The position numbers were made by a program, and so were the translations under genes. A stretch of DNA of 64,000 nt from a virus. Positions 16,322-25,342 of this stretch are shown one piece after another (within the stretch, counting starts at the first letter, position 1; every line of letters begins with the position of its first letter). The stretch spans positions 1-64,000 of the IMG/VR virus record IMGVR_UViG_3300033146_000616. One strand, written 5' to 3'. The notes beneath the pieces were generated by a model. That model was not told where the DNA came from and searched no databases. It saw only the letters and a list, made by a program, of their open reading frames with translations.

Positions 16322-17358
16322 TAGTCAGATCCCATCCATTGTAAAACTTCTAGTTTTTGTAACGTTAATTCTAAATTCGCCAACGATGTGTGAGTATGAC
16401 CTAATGGAGAATATCTAGCGTCACCCCTAGCATTATTATGATAGTGTGTATGATCGTCATCTAACAATCCAGCTAAATTTCCATGATCAGAAACTCCACC
16501 ACCACCACCAAATGTACCAACAGGTGAACCCCATGTGCTGGTATTCTTTTGATAATACTCATTAGTACTTGTATTTATATAGATGTCAGTGTCAACACCT
16601 AATGAATTATTCGGTACTGTTGTTCCATTAAATATTTGTGAACCAGCGACACCATCATTTCCATCGTCACCATCTCCACCATCAACACCATCTTGACCTT
16701 GTACACCTTGTTCGCCGCGGGTACCAGCTAAACTAACAACAATCAGGTTTGACCCATCGTCTTCAGTTTTAATTGTACTTGTCCCGCCTGTTCTTTCTAA
16801 GCGAATTCTAATTTTGTCACCAACAACAGCATTAAAAGTTATTAATGAAGTCGCAGTTCCTTTACCTCGATTGATTATTCTATGATAAATAAATGCTTCA
16901 GAACCCCAAATAATTTCCCAACCAGCACCAACATCCTTCTCCAAAAACATATGAGTCTCAGAGCGGTTTGTTCCAGATGTAATAGAAGCAGTCGCTCTCG
17001 ATAATACTAAAAATGATCCTGCTGATAAGAATTCTAATTCTCCACCAACATTAGCATAGTTTGCGTTAGGATATCTAGGTCCATCAAAATCTAATGTGAT
17101 TGGAGTAGCAGTAATTTGTTGACCACCATACCAATCAGCTAATTCATATACATCTAAAGGGATAGCAGTAGAAGAGCCACCAACAAATGAAACAGTAACA
17201 TCACCAGTGCCAGGATCAGCACCAGTCCATGTTAATGAAACATCAGAGCCAGCGACAACTTTAGTGATAAGGGATTCACCCGAAGTGGATATATCAACAT
17301 CACTTCGGGCTACTGACCCATCTCTAACTTCTCTTGTACCTATAGAAGTTCTTGACAT
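16321..17358 (-). CDS. Fibre-like protein with a TNF/C1q-like and a collagen-like segment
   Basis: 345 aa. Residues about 90-210 read as a C1q/TNF-like beta sandwich (FLSAGSFLVLSRATASI, VGDKIRIRLERTGG). A short collagen-like stretch GEQGVQGQDGVDGGDGDDG follows, then a glycine run and a His-rich end (LGHTHTSLANLELTLQ). Trimeric phage fibre proteins often have this make-up. It sits between two fibre-like genes. Confidence 0.7.
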   Translation of the reverse strand: MSRTSIGTREVRDGSVARSDVDISTSGESLITKVVAGSDVSLTWTGADPGTGDVTVSFVGGSSTAIPLDVYELADWYGGQQITATPITLDFDGPRYPNANYANVGGELEFLSAGSFLVLSRATASITSGTNRSETHMFLEKDVGAGWEIIWGSEAFIYHRIINRGKGTATSLITFNAVVGDKIRIRLERTGGTSTIKTEDDGSNLIVVSLAGTRGEQGVQGQDGVDGGDGDDGNDGVAGSQIFNGTTVPNNSLGVDTDIYINTSTNEYYQKNTSTWGSPVGTFGGGGGVSDHGNLAGLLDDDHTHYHNNARGDARYSPLGHTHTSLANLELTLQKLEVLQWMGSD

Positions 17359-17362
17359 CTAA

Positions 17363-18910
17363 TTACGCCTTAAAGTAAGTAACAGCAACTTTATCACGCT
17401 TATTGGTATTTGTAGCATGATATCTTAAACCAAATGTGAATGTAATAGTCGAACCACTGATCGAATAATCAGAACCAGCTCCCTCTTCCATCAATACACC
17501 ATTAACAAAAACCATTTCGGTTCCAGTGGCAGGAGTGAATCCTAATGAAACTGAAGTTTGACCATCAGTTGTAGCATTATGTGGCTCTCTAACAACATAA
17601 TTGGATGCTGATAAGAAAACAGAATCATCAACAGAGATAACTGTTCCAGAACCACCTAGTAAACCAGTACCTAAAGCAGATGAAGCAATCTCATCTTCAG
17701 TGATACCAGCCGCTTTAACTCTAACAATATCAGAATCAATCTCGATAGTTGAACCATCAACATTAACATCTAATTCACCACCAGCGGCTTGAACTAAACC
17801 AATACCAGCGATATCAGCATTAATTTTCTCTCTAGTAACTGAATCATCAGCTAAGTGAGATGTGCCAATTCCACCAGCAACAACTCTTAAAGTGTCACCA
17901 GTAATTTCAATAGTAGTTCCATCAACATTAACATCTAATTCACCAGAACCAGCATTACGAATAAGACCATCACCAGCAATAGCGGCAGTTAACGCAGTAG
18001 CATTAGCTTGTAATTGATTTCCAACAATCGAAATTGTAGTTCCATCAACATTAACATCTAAAGCATTTGAAGTACTGTTTTTGGTTAAAGCGGAACCAGC
18101 GATATCAGCATTAATTTTGATAGCTGTGACATTTCCGTCCATGATTTTAGAAGTAATAACAGAATCACTTGCTAACAATCCAGCAACAACACCTAATGCT
18201 TTAATTCCAATTTGTGAACCAGAACCAGCAGTATTGATGATTGAAGAACCATCGGTATCAGCAACAATTTCTGTACCATTAACATTGATACCCAATCCAC
18301 CAGTTAAAGCACCGCCACCAGCGAACTGAGTGAAAGTAATTGGGTCAGTGTCAGGATCTAAAGTACCATCAGCAACAACTACCCAACCTGAACCAGCATT
18401 ACCAGTTCCAGCTTCGATGAATGTAAACATACCACCAGAAACTTCACCAACAATATCTCCATCAGCATCAGATGATCTTGACCATCCAGTAACAGAAGCA
18501 TCATAGATACCATTTTGTTTTGGGTCAGTTTGGTCTTTAACTAATACACGATCGCCAACTTGTAGTGATACGCCATCAATTGTTTGTAATCCAGATAATG
18601 TGATATTACCTGTAGTAGCGGCACGACAAGATTCTTTTGGATCTAAACCAGCGGCTATCGAATCTAATTGAGATTTGATAACTACATCAGAAGGGTCAGT
18701 TCCTGGCGCAACGTTAGTGATTTTATGTCCACCCATATCAATATTACCATTAACAGGTGTTCCATCTGCTAATACAATATTTTCTGAGTTTTCGATTTTA
18801 ATTAACTCAATACCAGTATAACCTGCTCCGGCATCTTTATAAGCAACCTGATCGTTAAATACAGATTCCTCCATAATTTGAGTTGAGCCACGTAATAATG
18901 TTCTAGCCAT
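17363..18910 (-). CDS. Repeat-rich phage fibre protein
   Basis: 515 aa. N-terminal part MARTLLRGSTQIMEESVFNDQ leads to a domain with IDMGGHKITNVAPGTDPSD and GDRVLVKDQTDPKQNGIY, both common in phage fibre proteins. The C-terminal half has three near-identical blocks around LDVNVDGTTIEI (residues about 285, 325 and 378). It ends in a beta domain with a hydrophobic tail ITFTFGL...KVAVTYFKA. Probably a trimeric fibre. The receptor is not deducible. Confidence 0.78.
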   Translation of the reverse strand: MARTLLRGSTQIMEESVFNDQVAYKDAGAGYTGIELIKIENSENIVLADGTPVNGNIDMGGHKITNVAPGTDPSDVVIKSQLDSIAAGLDPKESCRAATTGNITLSGLQTIDGVSLQVGDRVLVKDQTDPKQNGIYDASVTGWSRSSDADGDIVGEVSGGMFTFIEAGTGNAGSGWVVVADGTLDPDTDPITFTQFAGGGALTGGLGINVNGTEIVADTDGSSIINTAGSGSQIGIKALGVVAGLLASDSVITSKIMDGNVTAIKINADIAGSALTKNSTSNALDVNVDGTTISIVGNQLQANATALTAAIAGDGLIRNAGSGELDVNVDGTTIEITGDTLRVVAGGIGTSHLADDSVTREKINADIAGIGLVQAAGGELDVNVDGSTIEIDSDIVRVKAAGITEDEIASSALGTGLLGGSGTVISVDDSVFLSASNYVVREPHNATTDGQTSVSLGFTPATGTEMVFVNGVLMEEGAGSDYSISGSTITFTFGLRYHATNTNKRDKVAVTYFKA

Positions 18911-18919
18911 AATTTACTC

Positions 18920-20155
18920 CTATGTTATTTTTTTATTATATAAGATATTTATAATATCTTGATTAAAAAGCTCCCAACCATTTAGGAATCTTATATTTGT
19001 GTCATCAATAGAGTAATCTCTATTAGCCCCAAGAGATAATCTCATACCATTTAGATAAATTTCTTGTGAACCAAGTTTCAAATCTTGCGGTGTATCAATA
19101 ACAGTTGTGCCATTTTGAATAACTTCTTGTTCTTCTTCAACAATTAAACTAGGACCGCCATTGCCGGGTTCGTATCCTTCAAGTGCTTCATCAATTAATG
19201 TTTGTGCGATACCAGAAGCTTCCGCTTGTCCGATACCACCTCCACCATAATTCATTCCACCTGATTGGCCTTTAACGTAAAGCCATTCACCCCATTCATC
19301 ATCAGCATTTTTCCAACGAATACCATTAGTTTGAACTTGATGTTCAGGAACCGAACCCATAAGTCCTTGTGGACCTTGTTCGCCCTGTTTTCCAGTTTTA
19401 CCTGTTTTTCCTATTTTACCAGTATCGCCTTGTAAACCTTGTAAACCTTGTGGACCTTCTAAACCGATTTTACCAATTTTACCAGCACGACCTTGTTTTC
19501 CGTCTATACCATCGACACCAGCTTTACCAGCTTTACCAGTTTTGCCTACTTTACCATTTTTGCCAGCTTCACCAGTCGCCCCAGTCGCACCAATTTCCCC
19601 TTGAATTCCTTGTGCGCCTTTGGTTCCTGTTTTACCAGTTTTTCCAATTTCCCCTTGTGATCCAGTGTCGCCAGTTAAACCGATTTCCCCTTGAATCCCT
19701 TGTTCACCAGTGTCACCTTTAACACCACGTTCACCTAAAGGTCCTTGTTCGCCAGTTAAACCAATTTCCCCTTGAATCCCTTGTTCGCCAGTTTTTCCAA
19801 TTTCCCCTTGAATCCCTTGTTCACCAGTGTCACCTTTAACACCACGTTCACCTAGAGGACCTTGAATACCTTTAGGACCTTGTTTTCCTCTTTTGCCTAT
19901 TAATCCTTCTAGACCTTGAATTCCTTGAATTCCTTGTTCACCACTCGGACCAATTTCCCCTTGAATCCCTTGTGAGCCTTCGACAATAGAGATTTGTTCG
20001 ATTTGTTCTTCTTTACGAATAATTAAATTAAAGTCATTCAAATCCTTAACATCATTCAAGATATCAGGAGAATCTTTTTTAATTATATTATATTCGAGAA
20101 GATCCTCCGTATTCAAGTCTCTCTCTATTGATAATTCTTTGAATGATTTAGCCAT
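18920..20155 (-). CDS. Collagen-like fibre protein
   Basis: 411 aa. An N-terminal 60 residues ([20 protein letters not shown]) precede about 210 residues of uninterrupted G-x-y triplets, such as [19 protein letters not shown]. The C-terminal head includes [16 protein letters not shown] and a glycine-rich linker. Phage collagen-like segments form trimeric rods in fibres. Codons are repetitive, so the DNA carries many short direct repeats. It starts 3 nt after the portal stop. Confidence 0.88.
   Translation of the reverse strand: MAKSFKELSIERDLNTEDLLEYNIIKKDSPDILNDVKDLNDFNLIIRKEEQIEQISIVEGSQGIQGEIGPSGEQGIQGIQGLEGLIGKRGKQGPKGIQGPLGERGVKGDTGEQGIQGEIGKTGEQGIQGEIGLTGEQGPLGERGVKGDTGEQGIQGEIGLTGDTGSQGEIGKTGKTGTKGAQGIQGEIGATGATGEAGKNGKVGKTGKAGKAGVDGIDGKQGRAGKIGKIGLEGPQGLQGLQGDTGKIGKTGKTGKQGEQGPQGLMGSVPEHQVQTNGIRWKNADDEWGEWLYVKGQSGGMNYGGGGIGQAEASGIAQTLIDEALEGYEPGNGGPSLIVEEEQEVIQNGTTVIDTPQDLKLGSQEIYLNGMRLSLGANRDYSIDDTNIRFLNGWELFNQDIINILYNKKIT
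18946..18953 (-). promoter_or_regulatory. Possible late promoter TATAAATA before the fibre gene
   Basis: Exact late box 36 nt upstream of the gene starting at 18910, but it lies inside the 3' end of the collagen-like gene, so chance coding similarity is possible. Confidence 0.5.
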
Positions 20156-20157
20156 AG

Positions 20158-21945
20158 TTAATCTTCTTTATATGGAATAAGTTTACCGTTTTTCAAAATC
20201 AATTCTTCAGTGCCGTTAGAGATAATATCACCTTCTTTTAGTGTATTAATGATATCGGCTTTCTTCTTATTATTTTCGAGTACTTTTATTTCCCTAAATG
20301 CTTTCTGGACTTCTTGTTGAATTAATGTAGCTAATTCATTTTTGAGTGATGAATTTAACATTTCCTCTTTAGGTTCCTTAGGTTCTTCGCCTTCAGGTTC
20401 TTCACCAGAATTAGGTTGAGCGAATGTAGGTTGTTCACCATCAACACCATCTTGCGGCACTACATCATCACCCTCTTTTTTCTCTTCTTCACGGGATTTC
20501 TTGATTTCGGCAATTTCTTCTTCAGTTTGGGAAAGAATTTCTCTCCGAACCCAATCTTTAGATAGGAAATCATTTTCAATCATATCTAAAGCTCCCGCCG
20601 CAATACCCATTCTCATTTCTAATAATTGCAATTTCTTAATATCAGAATATGGATTATTATTAGCATATTTGAAATTGATTTTCTCTTGTATAATATCCCA
20701 ATCTTGAAGTTTGATAACTTTTTTAGCTAACAAATCTTTCTTGATTAGGTCAACAAACATATTATTGAAACGTCTTCGTAACCTAAGCACGAATTTGAAA
20801 AACTTTAATTCATCCTTCTCAACATCAATAGAGTTGTTAATTTGAATTGTATTTTCTTGGTCACGTCTTGAACGAGGGATATTCATTCCCTTATAGATTT
20901 TATTAACGAAATAATCTAAATGTTCCATTGATTCCATGCCACCAGATTGTGCGGCTAAAGTATCAATTTGTGTTCCTCTACCTTGAGCATTTCTAGGCAA
21001 CCAGAAATCTTCTAATATAGATATTGATTTAGATCTATTTTCTAATGAACCATCATCCGCATTATAAACTTTCTTCTGTCTATACTTCGAAATCAAACGC
21101 TTGATATATTCTTCAGCTTTAGATTTTGGTAAGTTACCAGTGTCAATATAGAATACACGTTTTTCGGTTGAACGAGTGATATGCCAAATAACAACCGCAT
21201 CTTCCAAAAGATTCAATTGATTGATTGGTTTAACGACTTTCTGGAGATATGACATTGGAGTTTTACCGTCATTAGTCCACATACCAGAAACGATTTGTGT
21301 TAACTGTTCTAGTTCAAAGACTCTCTCAGATTTTTTAATATCAGCGGCAAAATTTGAAGTTGGTTTATCAGATTTGATAATATATTTAACTTCATTAGTC
21401 GCTTTATTTTTAATCTTCCAAATATTAAAGGGAGTTAATACAATTAATTTTTGGATACCTTCTTTGATTTTATTATTGTCATAAACAGCTTCAATATTCA
21501 ACTGTCCATCGACATACCATTTCTTAAATAAATCTTCGCCTTTTAGGTTAAACTCTAGCATGAATAAGATATGCTGGAAAGACTCGATAATTTTCTCTTT
21601 AATTTTCTTAGAGATTTCTAAGTCATCTAAGTTGATTTCGATAACTTGTTCTTGTTCATCAAAAACAATAGCTTCACCCACGATTTCATTAACCGCTTCA
21701 TCAACTTCAGGATTCCAAACAGCTTTACGCCATTTACCAATCATTTCTCTTCGGTTAGCGAAAGCTGTATGGTCTTCTAAAGATGAATTAGTATAAGCAC
21801 CGAACGGGTCATAGCTTATATAATTGGATTCTAGATCTTTTTCTTCAGAAGAAGTGGATAATTTCTTTTTAGATTCTAAATCCGCTTGAGCTTTAGCGTA
21901 TATCGGTTTTGCTAATTCTTCAGTTAAAGTACTAATAATTCCCAT
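20158..21945 (-). CDS. gp20: Portal protein gp20
   Basis: 595 aa (T4 gp20 524 aa). The diagnostic central block is well kept: LEDAVVIWHITRSTEKRVFYIDTGNLPKSKAEEY, and later ILEDFWLPRNAQGRGTQIDTL. The C-terminal extension is acidic and helical (EEEKKEGDDVVPQDG, then KNELATLIQQEVQKAF). It forms the dodecameric DNA gate at the head vertex and the docking site for terminase. Confidence 0.96.
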   Translation of the reverse strand: MGIISTLTEELAKPIYAKAQADLESKKKLSTSSEEKDLESNYISYDPFGAYTNSSLEDHTAFANRREMIGKWRKAVWNPEVDEAVNEIVGEAIVFDEQEQVIEINLDDLEISKKIKEKIIESFQHILFMLEFNLKGEDLFKKWYVDGQLNIEAVYDNNKIKEGIQKLIVLTPFNIWKIKNKATNEVKYIIKSDKPTSNFAADIKKSERVFELEQLTQIVSGMWTNDGKTPMSYLQKVVKPINQLNLLEDAVVIWHITRSTEKRVFYIDTGNLPKSKAEEYIKRLISKYRQKKVYNADDGSLENRSKSISILEDFWLPRNAQGRGTQIDTLAAQSGGMESMEHLDYFVNKIYKGMNIPRSRRDQENTIQINNSIDVEKDELKFFKFVLRLRRRFNNMFVDLIKKDLLAKKVIKLQDWDIIQEKINFKYANNNPYSDIKKLQLLEMRMGIAAGALDMIENDFLSKDWVRREILSQTEEEIAEIKKSREEEKKEGDDVVPQDGVDGEQPTFAQPNSGEEPEGEEPKEPKEEMLNSSLKNELATLIQQEVQKAFREIKVLENNKKKADIINTLKEGDIISNGTEELILKNGKLIPYKED

Positions 21946-21954
21946 TTTATTTCC

Positions 21955-22410
21955 TTATTTTTTCTTGGTAGGATTGCGGAAACCTCTAGTAAGGTTTTTA
22001 ATCCACGAATCATATTTAAATCTAGCTTTATATTTCCGTACACCCAGAACTTTATCCCATTTTTCTCTAGGAACTTCTTGAAGATTAGTAATCCTAGATA
22101 AATGGTAACGTCTAATAGCAACAATTGCCCATTTGACTTTTCCAGCTCTCACGAAATTATAATAGAGTTTCGTTCGTTTTATTTTTTTATGTCCTAATTT
22201 ACCTTGTGCGAAATACTTCATTAGAAATTCAACAAATTCGGCTCTTTGATGATTAGGAATCCAGTGAAGGTTCACAGCCAAAAGTGATTTTCGAGTAATA
22301 TCTAAAGGTATAATTAAAGGAGCAGTATCCCAAACTTTCAATTTACCTTTACCCGCTGGATTTCTGTATCTAAAAAAATATATAGCAGAATCTTTTAGTT
22401 GTCTAGCCAT
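21955..22410 (-). CDS. Conserved basic protein next to the portal, unknown
   Basis: 151 aa, very basic, with aromatic-rich motifs: AIYFFRYRNPAGKGKLKVWD, PLIIPLDITRKSLLAVNLHWIP, and a Lys-rich end. It resembles small basic T4-like proteins of uncertain role that are encoded beside the head-completion genes. I cannot name the family. Its own late box lies 20 nt upstream of the start. Confidence 0.72.
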   Translation of the reverse strand: MARQLKDSAIYFFRYRNPAGKGKLKVWDTAPLIIPLDITRKSLLAVNLHWIPNHQRAEFVEFLMKYFAQGKLGHKKIKRTKLYYNFVRAGKVKWAIVAIRRYHLSRITNLQEVPREKWDKVLGVRKYKARFKYDSWIKNLTRGFRNPTKKK

Positions 22411-22429
22411 AGTTTATTACTCCTAGTGT

Positions 22430-22437
22430 TATTTATA
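22430..22437 (-). promoter_or_regulatory. Late promoter TATAAATA
   Basis: Exact late box in the 33-nt gap between the gp4 stop and the basic protein gene; it could also serve the portal and fibre genes beyond. Confidence 0.72.
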
Positions 22438-22443
22438 ACTTAG

Positions 22444-22917
22444 CTAAACAGGGATATCTTTCTCAGTAAGGATGATAAATGAAATATCTTTACCTAGATG
22501 TTGTTGTTGTTCGCAAAACTTTCGAGCCGCCGCCCATTTTGCTTGATTTTTCAAATATGTCATTACTCTATTTTGATGTGCTTTAGTTTGTCGTTTTGGT
22601 TTTGGTGGTGGTTGAGTTTGTGCGTGTGGTTTTATTTCAATAACATATTCTTTTATATCGCCATTCTTATCTTTTATCTTCATCCAGAAATCAGTGAAAT
22701 ATCTATGTGATCTAATAGTTTTTTTCACTGGGTCTAAAAAGTCATATTTTATTACTATCGACTCTGATGACCAATATAAAACACTTGAATTTTTATCTAA
22801 CCATGTTGCGAACTTTATCTCCCACCCAGATCTTAATGTTATAGGCATTATCCCCTTGTATTTATTAGGATTTTTGAGATATTTTTCAAAATTAGCAATT
22901 TGATAGTATTTACCCAT
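22444..22917 (-). CDS. gp4: Head completion protein gp4 (gp50)
   Basis: 157 aa (T4 gp4 150 aa). T4-like landmarks occur in order: PNKYKGIMPITLRSGWEIKFATWLD, VLYWSSESIVIKYDF, SHRYFTDFWM, EYVIEIKPHAQTQPPPKP, KNQAKWAAARKFCE, FIILTEKDI. The fold is a PD-(D/E)XK-like nuclease, with the IEIKP motif fitting the E-x-K of the active site. It acts on the packaged head before tail joining. Confidence 0.94.
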   Translation of the reverse strand: MGKYYQIANFEKYLKNPNKYKGIMPITLRSGWEIKFATWLDKNSSVLYWSSESIVIKYDFLDPVKKTIRSHRYFTDFWMKIKDKNGDIKEYVIEIKPHAQTQPPPKPKRQTKAHQNRVMTYLKNQAKWAAARKFCEQQQHLGKDISFIILTEKDIPV

Positions 22918-22928
22918 TATCTAAACCA

Positions 22929-23411
22929 TTATTGACCGATAGTGTAGTAATCATACTGAATATCAACACTAAAGGTAATAGGGTCATCTTCAGAAGTTGT
23001 ATGAGATAATTGGAGATCCGAAACAGTTTCAATCCAAGCATCATAAAATGTGATAACATGTTGATAATTATTTTTGTTAGTTAGAATCATTAATTTAGCA
23101 TCAAATGTTTCATCAGGACCACCGAGTTCGCCAGTTTCTGGATTCTTGATTCTAAAACAGTATTTATGACATTCGATAATTGCTTTCAAGTCTTCATCAC
23201 AAACAACCGTAGCAGATAATTGGTTCCAAGTGATATTGTCGCCCGGACGTTGTTGATTTTGTGCCATATAAGGAACTTCCATAGCACCGATAGACCAGCC
23301 AGGAATATTACATTCTTGGACAAAAAATTCGACCGTATGTTCTGGTTGTTCTAATAACAATTTGAATTGTGCTGATTTTAGTAGATTGATATTATTACAG
23401 TAATCAGTCAT
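22929..23411 (-). CDS. gp19-like tail tube family protein (second paralogue)
   Basis: 160 aa. The start (LLKSAQFKLLLEQPEHTVEFFVQECNIPGWSI) and a beta-rich body with DPITFSVDIQYDYYTIG at the end are those of T4 gp19-family tube proteins. The main tube gene is at 26478-26984. This second copy could be a tube initiator (gp54-like) or a tail-end adaptor; the sequence does not decide. Confidence 0.7.
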   Translation of the reverse strand: MTDYCNNINLLKSAQFKLLLEQPEHTVEFFVQECNIPGWSIGAMEVPYMAQNQQRPGDNITWNQLSATVVCDEDLKAIIECHKYCFRIKNPETGELGGPDETFDAKLMILTNKNNYQHVITFYDAWIETVSDLQLSHTTSEDDPITFSVDIQYDYYTIGQ

Positions 23412-23420
23412 ATTATTTCC

Positions 23421-24317
23421 TTAATCTAATAAGTGTTTGATTGCATCATAGTGACCGTTAAATTCGATACCTTCATAATTTTTAATGTGCATATCTTTGA
23501 ACACAATATTAGCTTCGATTAATTTGTCGTAATGTCTGTTAGACAATTTACATTGGATGAGATGGTCATACATTCTATAATCTAAAGTTAATTTAACAGC
23601 ATCAGGAGCAGTATGGTATTTAGAGATGATATGAATTAATTGGTCTAACCAAGTTGTATCATCTATAAAATCATTAGTCATAATAATATTTATTTGTTCA
23701 CCAGATTGAGCTATTTTTTCGTGAACATCACAAGTACCATCATGTATACAACGTTTAGTACCAGTTTGTTGTTTATCAAATTCTACTTTATATGCTTCCA
23801 GATAATCAGCACCAAAAGATTGACAATTGAATTGAGCGGCTAAAACTAGATACAGGAACAATTCATACCAAGCACGAATTTCTTCGAACAATTCATTTAG
23901 TTCTTGTTCTACGCCAGTTTCTTTTTCTTCTTTCAGGAGAGCTAATATATTTTCATATTTTTTTTCAATAAGAGAGAAGAATTTTTCATCTTGGTATTCT
24001 TGGAGTAATTGGAATGTAAGTACTAATTTATTGGATACACGTTCATTTTGATAAAGTGATTGATAAACTTCTTTATTAAACCAGTCTCTAAGGTCATCTA
24101 AATTAGTAGATAATTCTAAATTATAATCTTCTAGGAACTTCAAAGTTCTGGCACCCAATTTGATTATAATTTTTTCAACGGCGTATGTGAATTGTGAGAA
24201 TATTTCTTGTTTACAAAAGCACATTCTACTCGCAAATTTCTTATTATTGAGTACTTTCTCATATTGGACTTGAATATGATGAATTAACGACATTAAATCT
24301 ACAGGAAATGATTTCAT
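23421..24317 (-). CDS. Hypothetical helical protein, 298 aa
   Basis: Not recognised. 298 aa, helix-rich, starting MKSFPVDLMSLIHHIQVQYEK. The first four residues recall the capsid leader, but no L-x-E site follows at the right place. Contains RCIHDGTCDVHEK near residue 195, a possible metal-binding cluster. It lies between gp19-like and the membrane cassette genes with 11-12 nt gaps. Confidence 0.65.
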   Translation of the reverse strand: MKSFPVDLMSLIHHIQVQYEKVLNNKKFASRMCFCKQEIFSQFTYAVEKIIIKLGARTLKFLEDYNLELSTNLDDLRDWFNKEVYQSLYQNERVSNKLVLTFQLLQEYQDEKFFSLIEKKYENILALLKEEKETGVEQELNELFEEIRAWYELFLYLVLAAQFNCQSFGADYLEAYKVEFDKQQTGTKRCIHDGTCDVHEKIAQSGEQINIIMTNDFIDDTTWLDQLIHIISKYHTAPDAVKLTLDYRMYDHLIQCKLSNRHYDKLIEANIVFKDMHIKNYEGIEFNGHYDAIKHLLD

Positions 24318-24328
24318 TGTTTTTAACC

Positions 24329-24985
24329 TTAATACTCAGAATCGGTTAGTTTATCGACTGAGCCGGAACGTGGATTGGGTTGTTTGGATTTATAATTCAT
24401 ATTTTTGATAATTTCTACACCCACTTTTAAATTTTCTCTAAGTTCATATAAACCTTCGCCATTAAATGCTTGGTCAATATGTTTAGTAGTTTTTAATGAG
24501 TCTATCAATTTTATCAAGAAAGTAGTTGTATCAATTTTAGCATTCACTAACGAATTCATTTGTTTGGATGTTTTTTCTGTACTAAACTCTAAATGAGAAG
24601 CATAATCTTCTAATGTCATTTCTAAATTATTCATTTGTTCGATAAAGATACCCATATTTTCCCTAAGTTTATCTTGATCACCATTTATTCCAGATATTAT
24701 TTCATTGAGTTTTAAAACAGCATCTCTAATTTCTTCGTATTCTTTTAATAAGCCTTCATTGAAAACATTTTGATCAGTAATAATAGAAAATAAGGTAGCA
24801 TAAGTGTCAGTTGTGGGGAGTAATGATAATTTATCCATTATGACATCATCTAACTGTTTAACGTGATTCATTAATGGAGCTATAACCAAGATATAGATAA
24901 CTATAGTTACAGAAACTACACCAAGAGCGAAATAAGCTGATGTTGATATGTTGGTTATAAATTCTAAAACCACATTATTCTCCAT
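24329..24985 (-). CDS. Membrane-anchored coiled-coil protein (cassette gene 3)
   Basis: 218 aa. One clear membrane helix at about residues 17-38 (AYFALGVVSVTIVIYILVI) is followed by about 150 residues of predicted coiled coil. No cleavable signal peptide. Start overlaps the upstream gene by 11 nt, so it is coupled to the membrane protein at 24975-25340 and the exported protein at 25343-26371. Family not recognised. Confidence 0.7.
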   Translation of the reverse strand: MENNVVLEFITNISTSAYFALGVVSVTIVIYILVIAPLMNHVKQLDDVIMDKLSLLPTTDTYATLFSIITDQNVFNEGLLKEYEEIRDAVLKLNEIISGINGDQDKLRENMGIFIEQMNNLEMTLEDYASHLEFSTEKTSKQMNSLVNAKIDTTTFLIKLIDSLKTTKHIDQAFNGEGLYELRENLKVGVEIIKNMNYKSKQPNPRSGSVDKLTDSEY

Positions 24986-25340
24986 GTATGAACAACGTTT
25001 TAGTGTTGTTCACATCTTCTAAATATATACTAATCGCATGGTTTCTTGGAATAGTATAGCATTCCCCAAGATCATCACTTTCAAAACATAGTTGATTTAC
25101 ATAAAATGTTTCTAAGAATAATTTACCCTGTGAACGTCTATTTAAAGCATTAGTAGTTAAACCAAAAATAAAGATGAATAAGAAACACGTTAATATCAAA
25201 GTTATGATTCTATTATAACTTCCGATATTTAGAAACTTATTTTTCTCTTCTTTAACTATTATACCATCTTTATTGACTGAATATTTAACATGATATGCCA
25301 TCTTCTCATAAATTAAATTTATTATATTAGATATTTCCAT
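24975..25340 (-). CDS. Bitopic membrane protein with a small outer domain (cassette gene 2)
   Basis: 121 aa. A charged N-terminal 43 residues is followed by a membrane helix (IITLILTCFLFIFIFGL, about 44-63) and a C-terminal domain with two cysteines (LCFESDDLGECYTIP) that could pair in the periplasm. Two nt separate it from the exported protein upstream in transcription. Family not recognised. Confidence 0.7.
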   Translation of the reverse strand: MEISNIINLIYEKMAYHVKYSVNKDGIIVKEEKNKFLNIGSYNRIITLILTCFLFIFIFGLTTNALNRRSQGKLFLETFYVNQLCFESDDLGECYTIPRNHAISIYLEDVNNTKTLFIHGE

Positions 25341-25342
25341 TG

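Noticed and set aside
16570-16582. TATAAATA inside the TNF/collagen-like gene
   Set aside because: It falls within codons for DTDIYINTS, and the next gene start (16321) is over 250 nt away.
19369-19722. Long open frame on the plus strand opposite the collagen repeats
   Set aside because: It is a by-product of the repeated G-x-y codons. The predicted protein is a low-complexity Leu/Tyr/Gln string and has no ribosome site.
18990-20000. Regularly spaced short repeats that could suggest a CRISPR-like array
   Set aside because: They are codon repeats within one collagen-like protein; there are no constant repeats with unique spacers and no cas genes.
23421-23460. Capsid-leader reading for the protein starting MKSFPVDLMSL at 24317
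   Set aside because: Only MKSF matches; there is no I/L-x-E site in the first 14 residues, so it was left out of the leader family.
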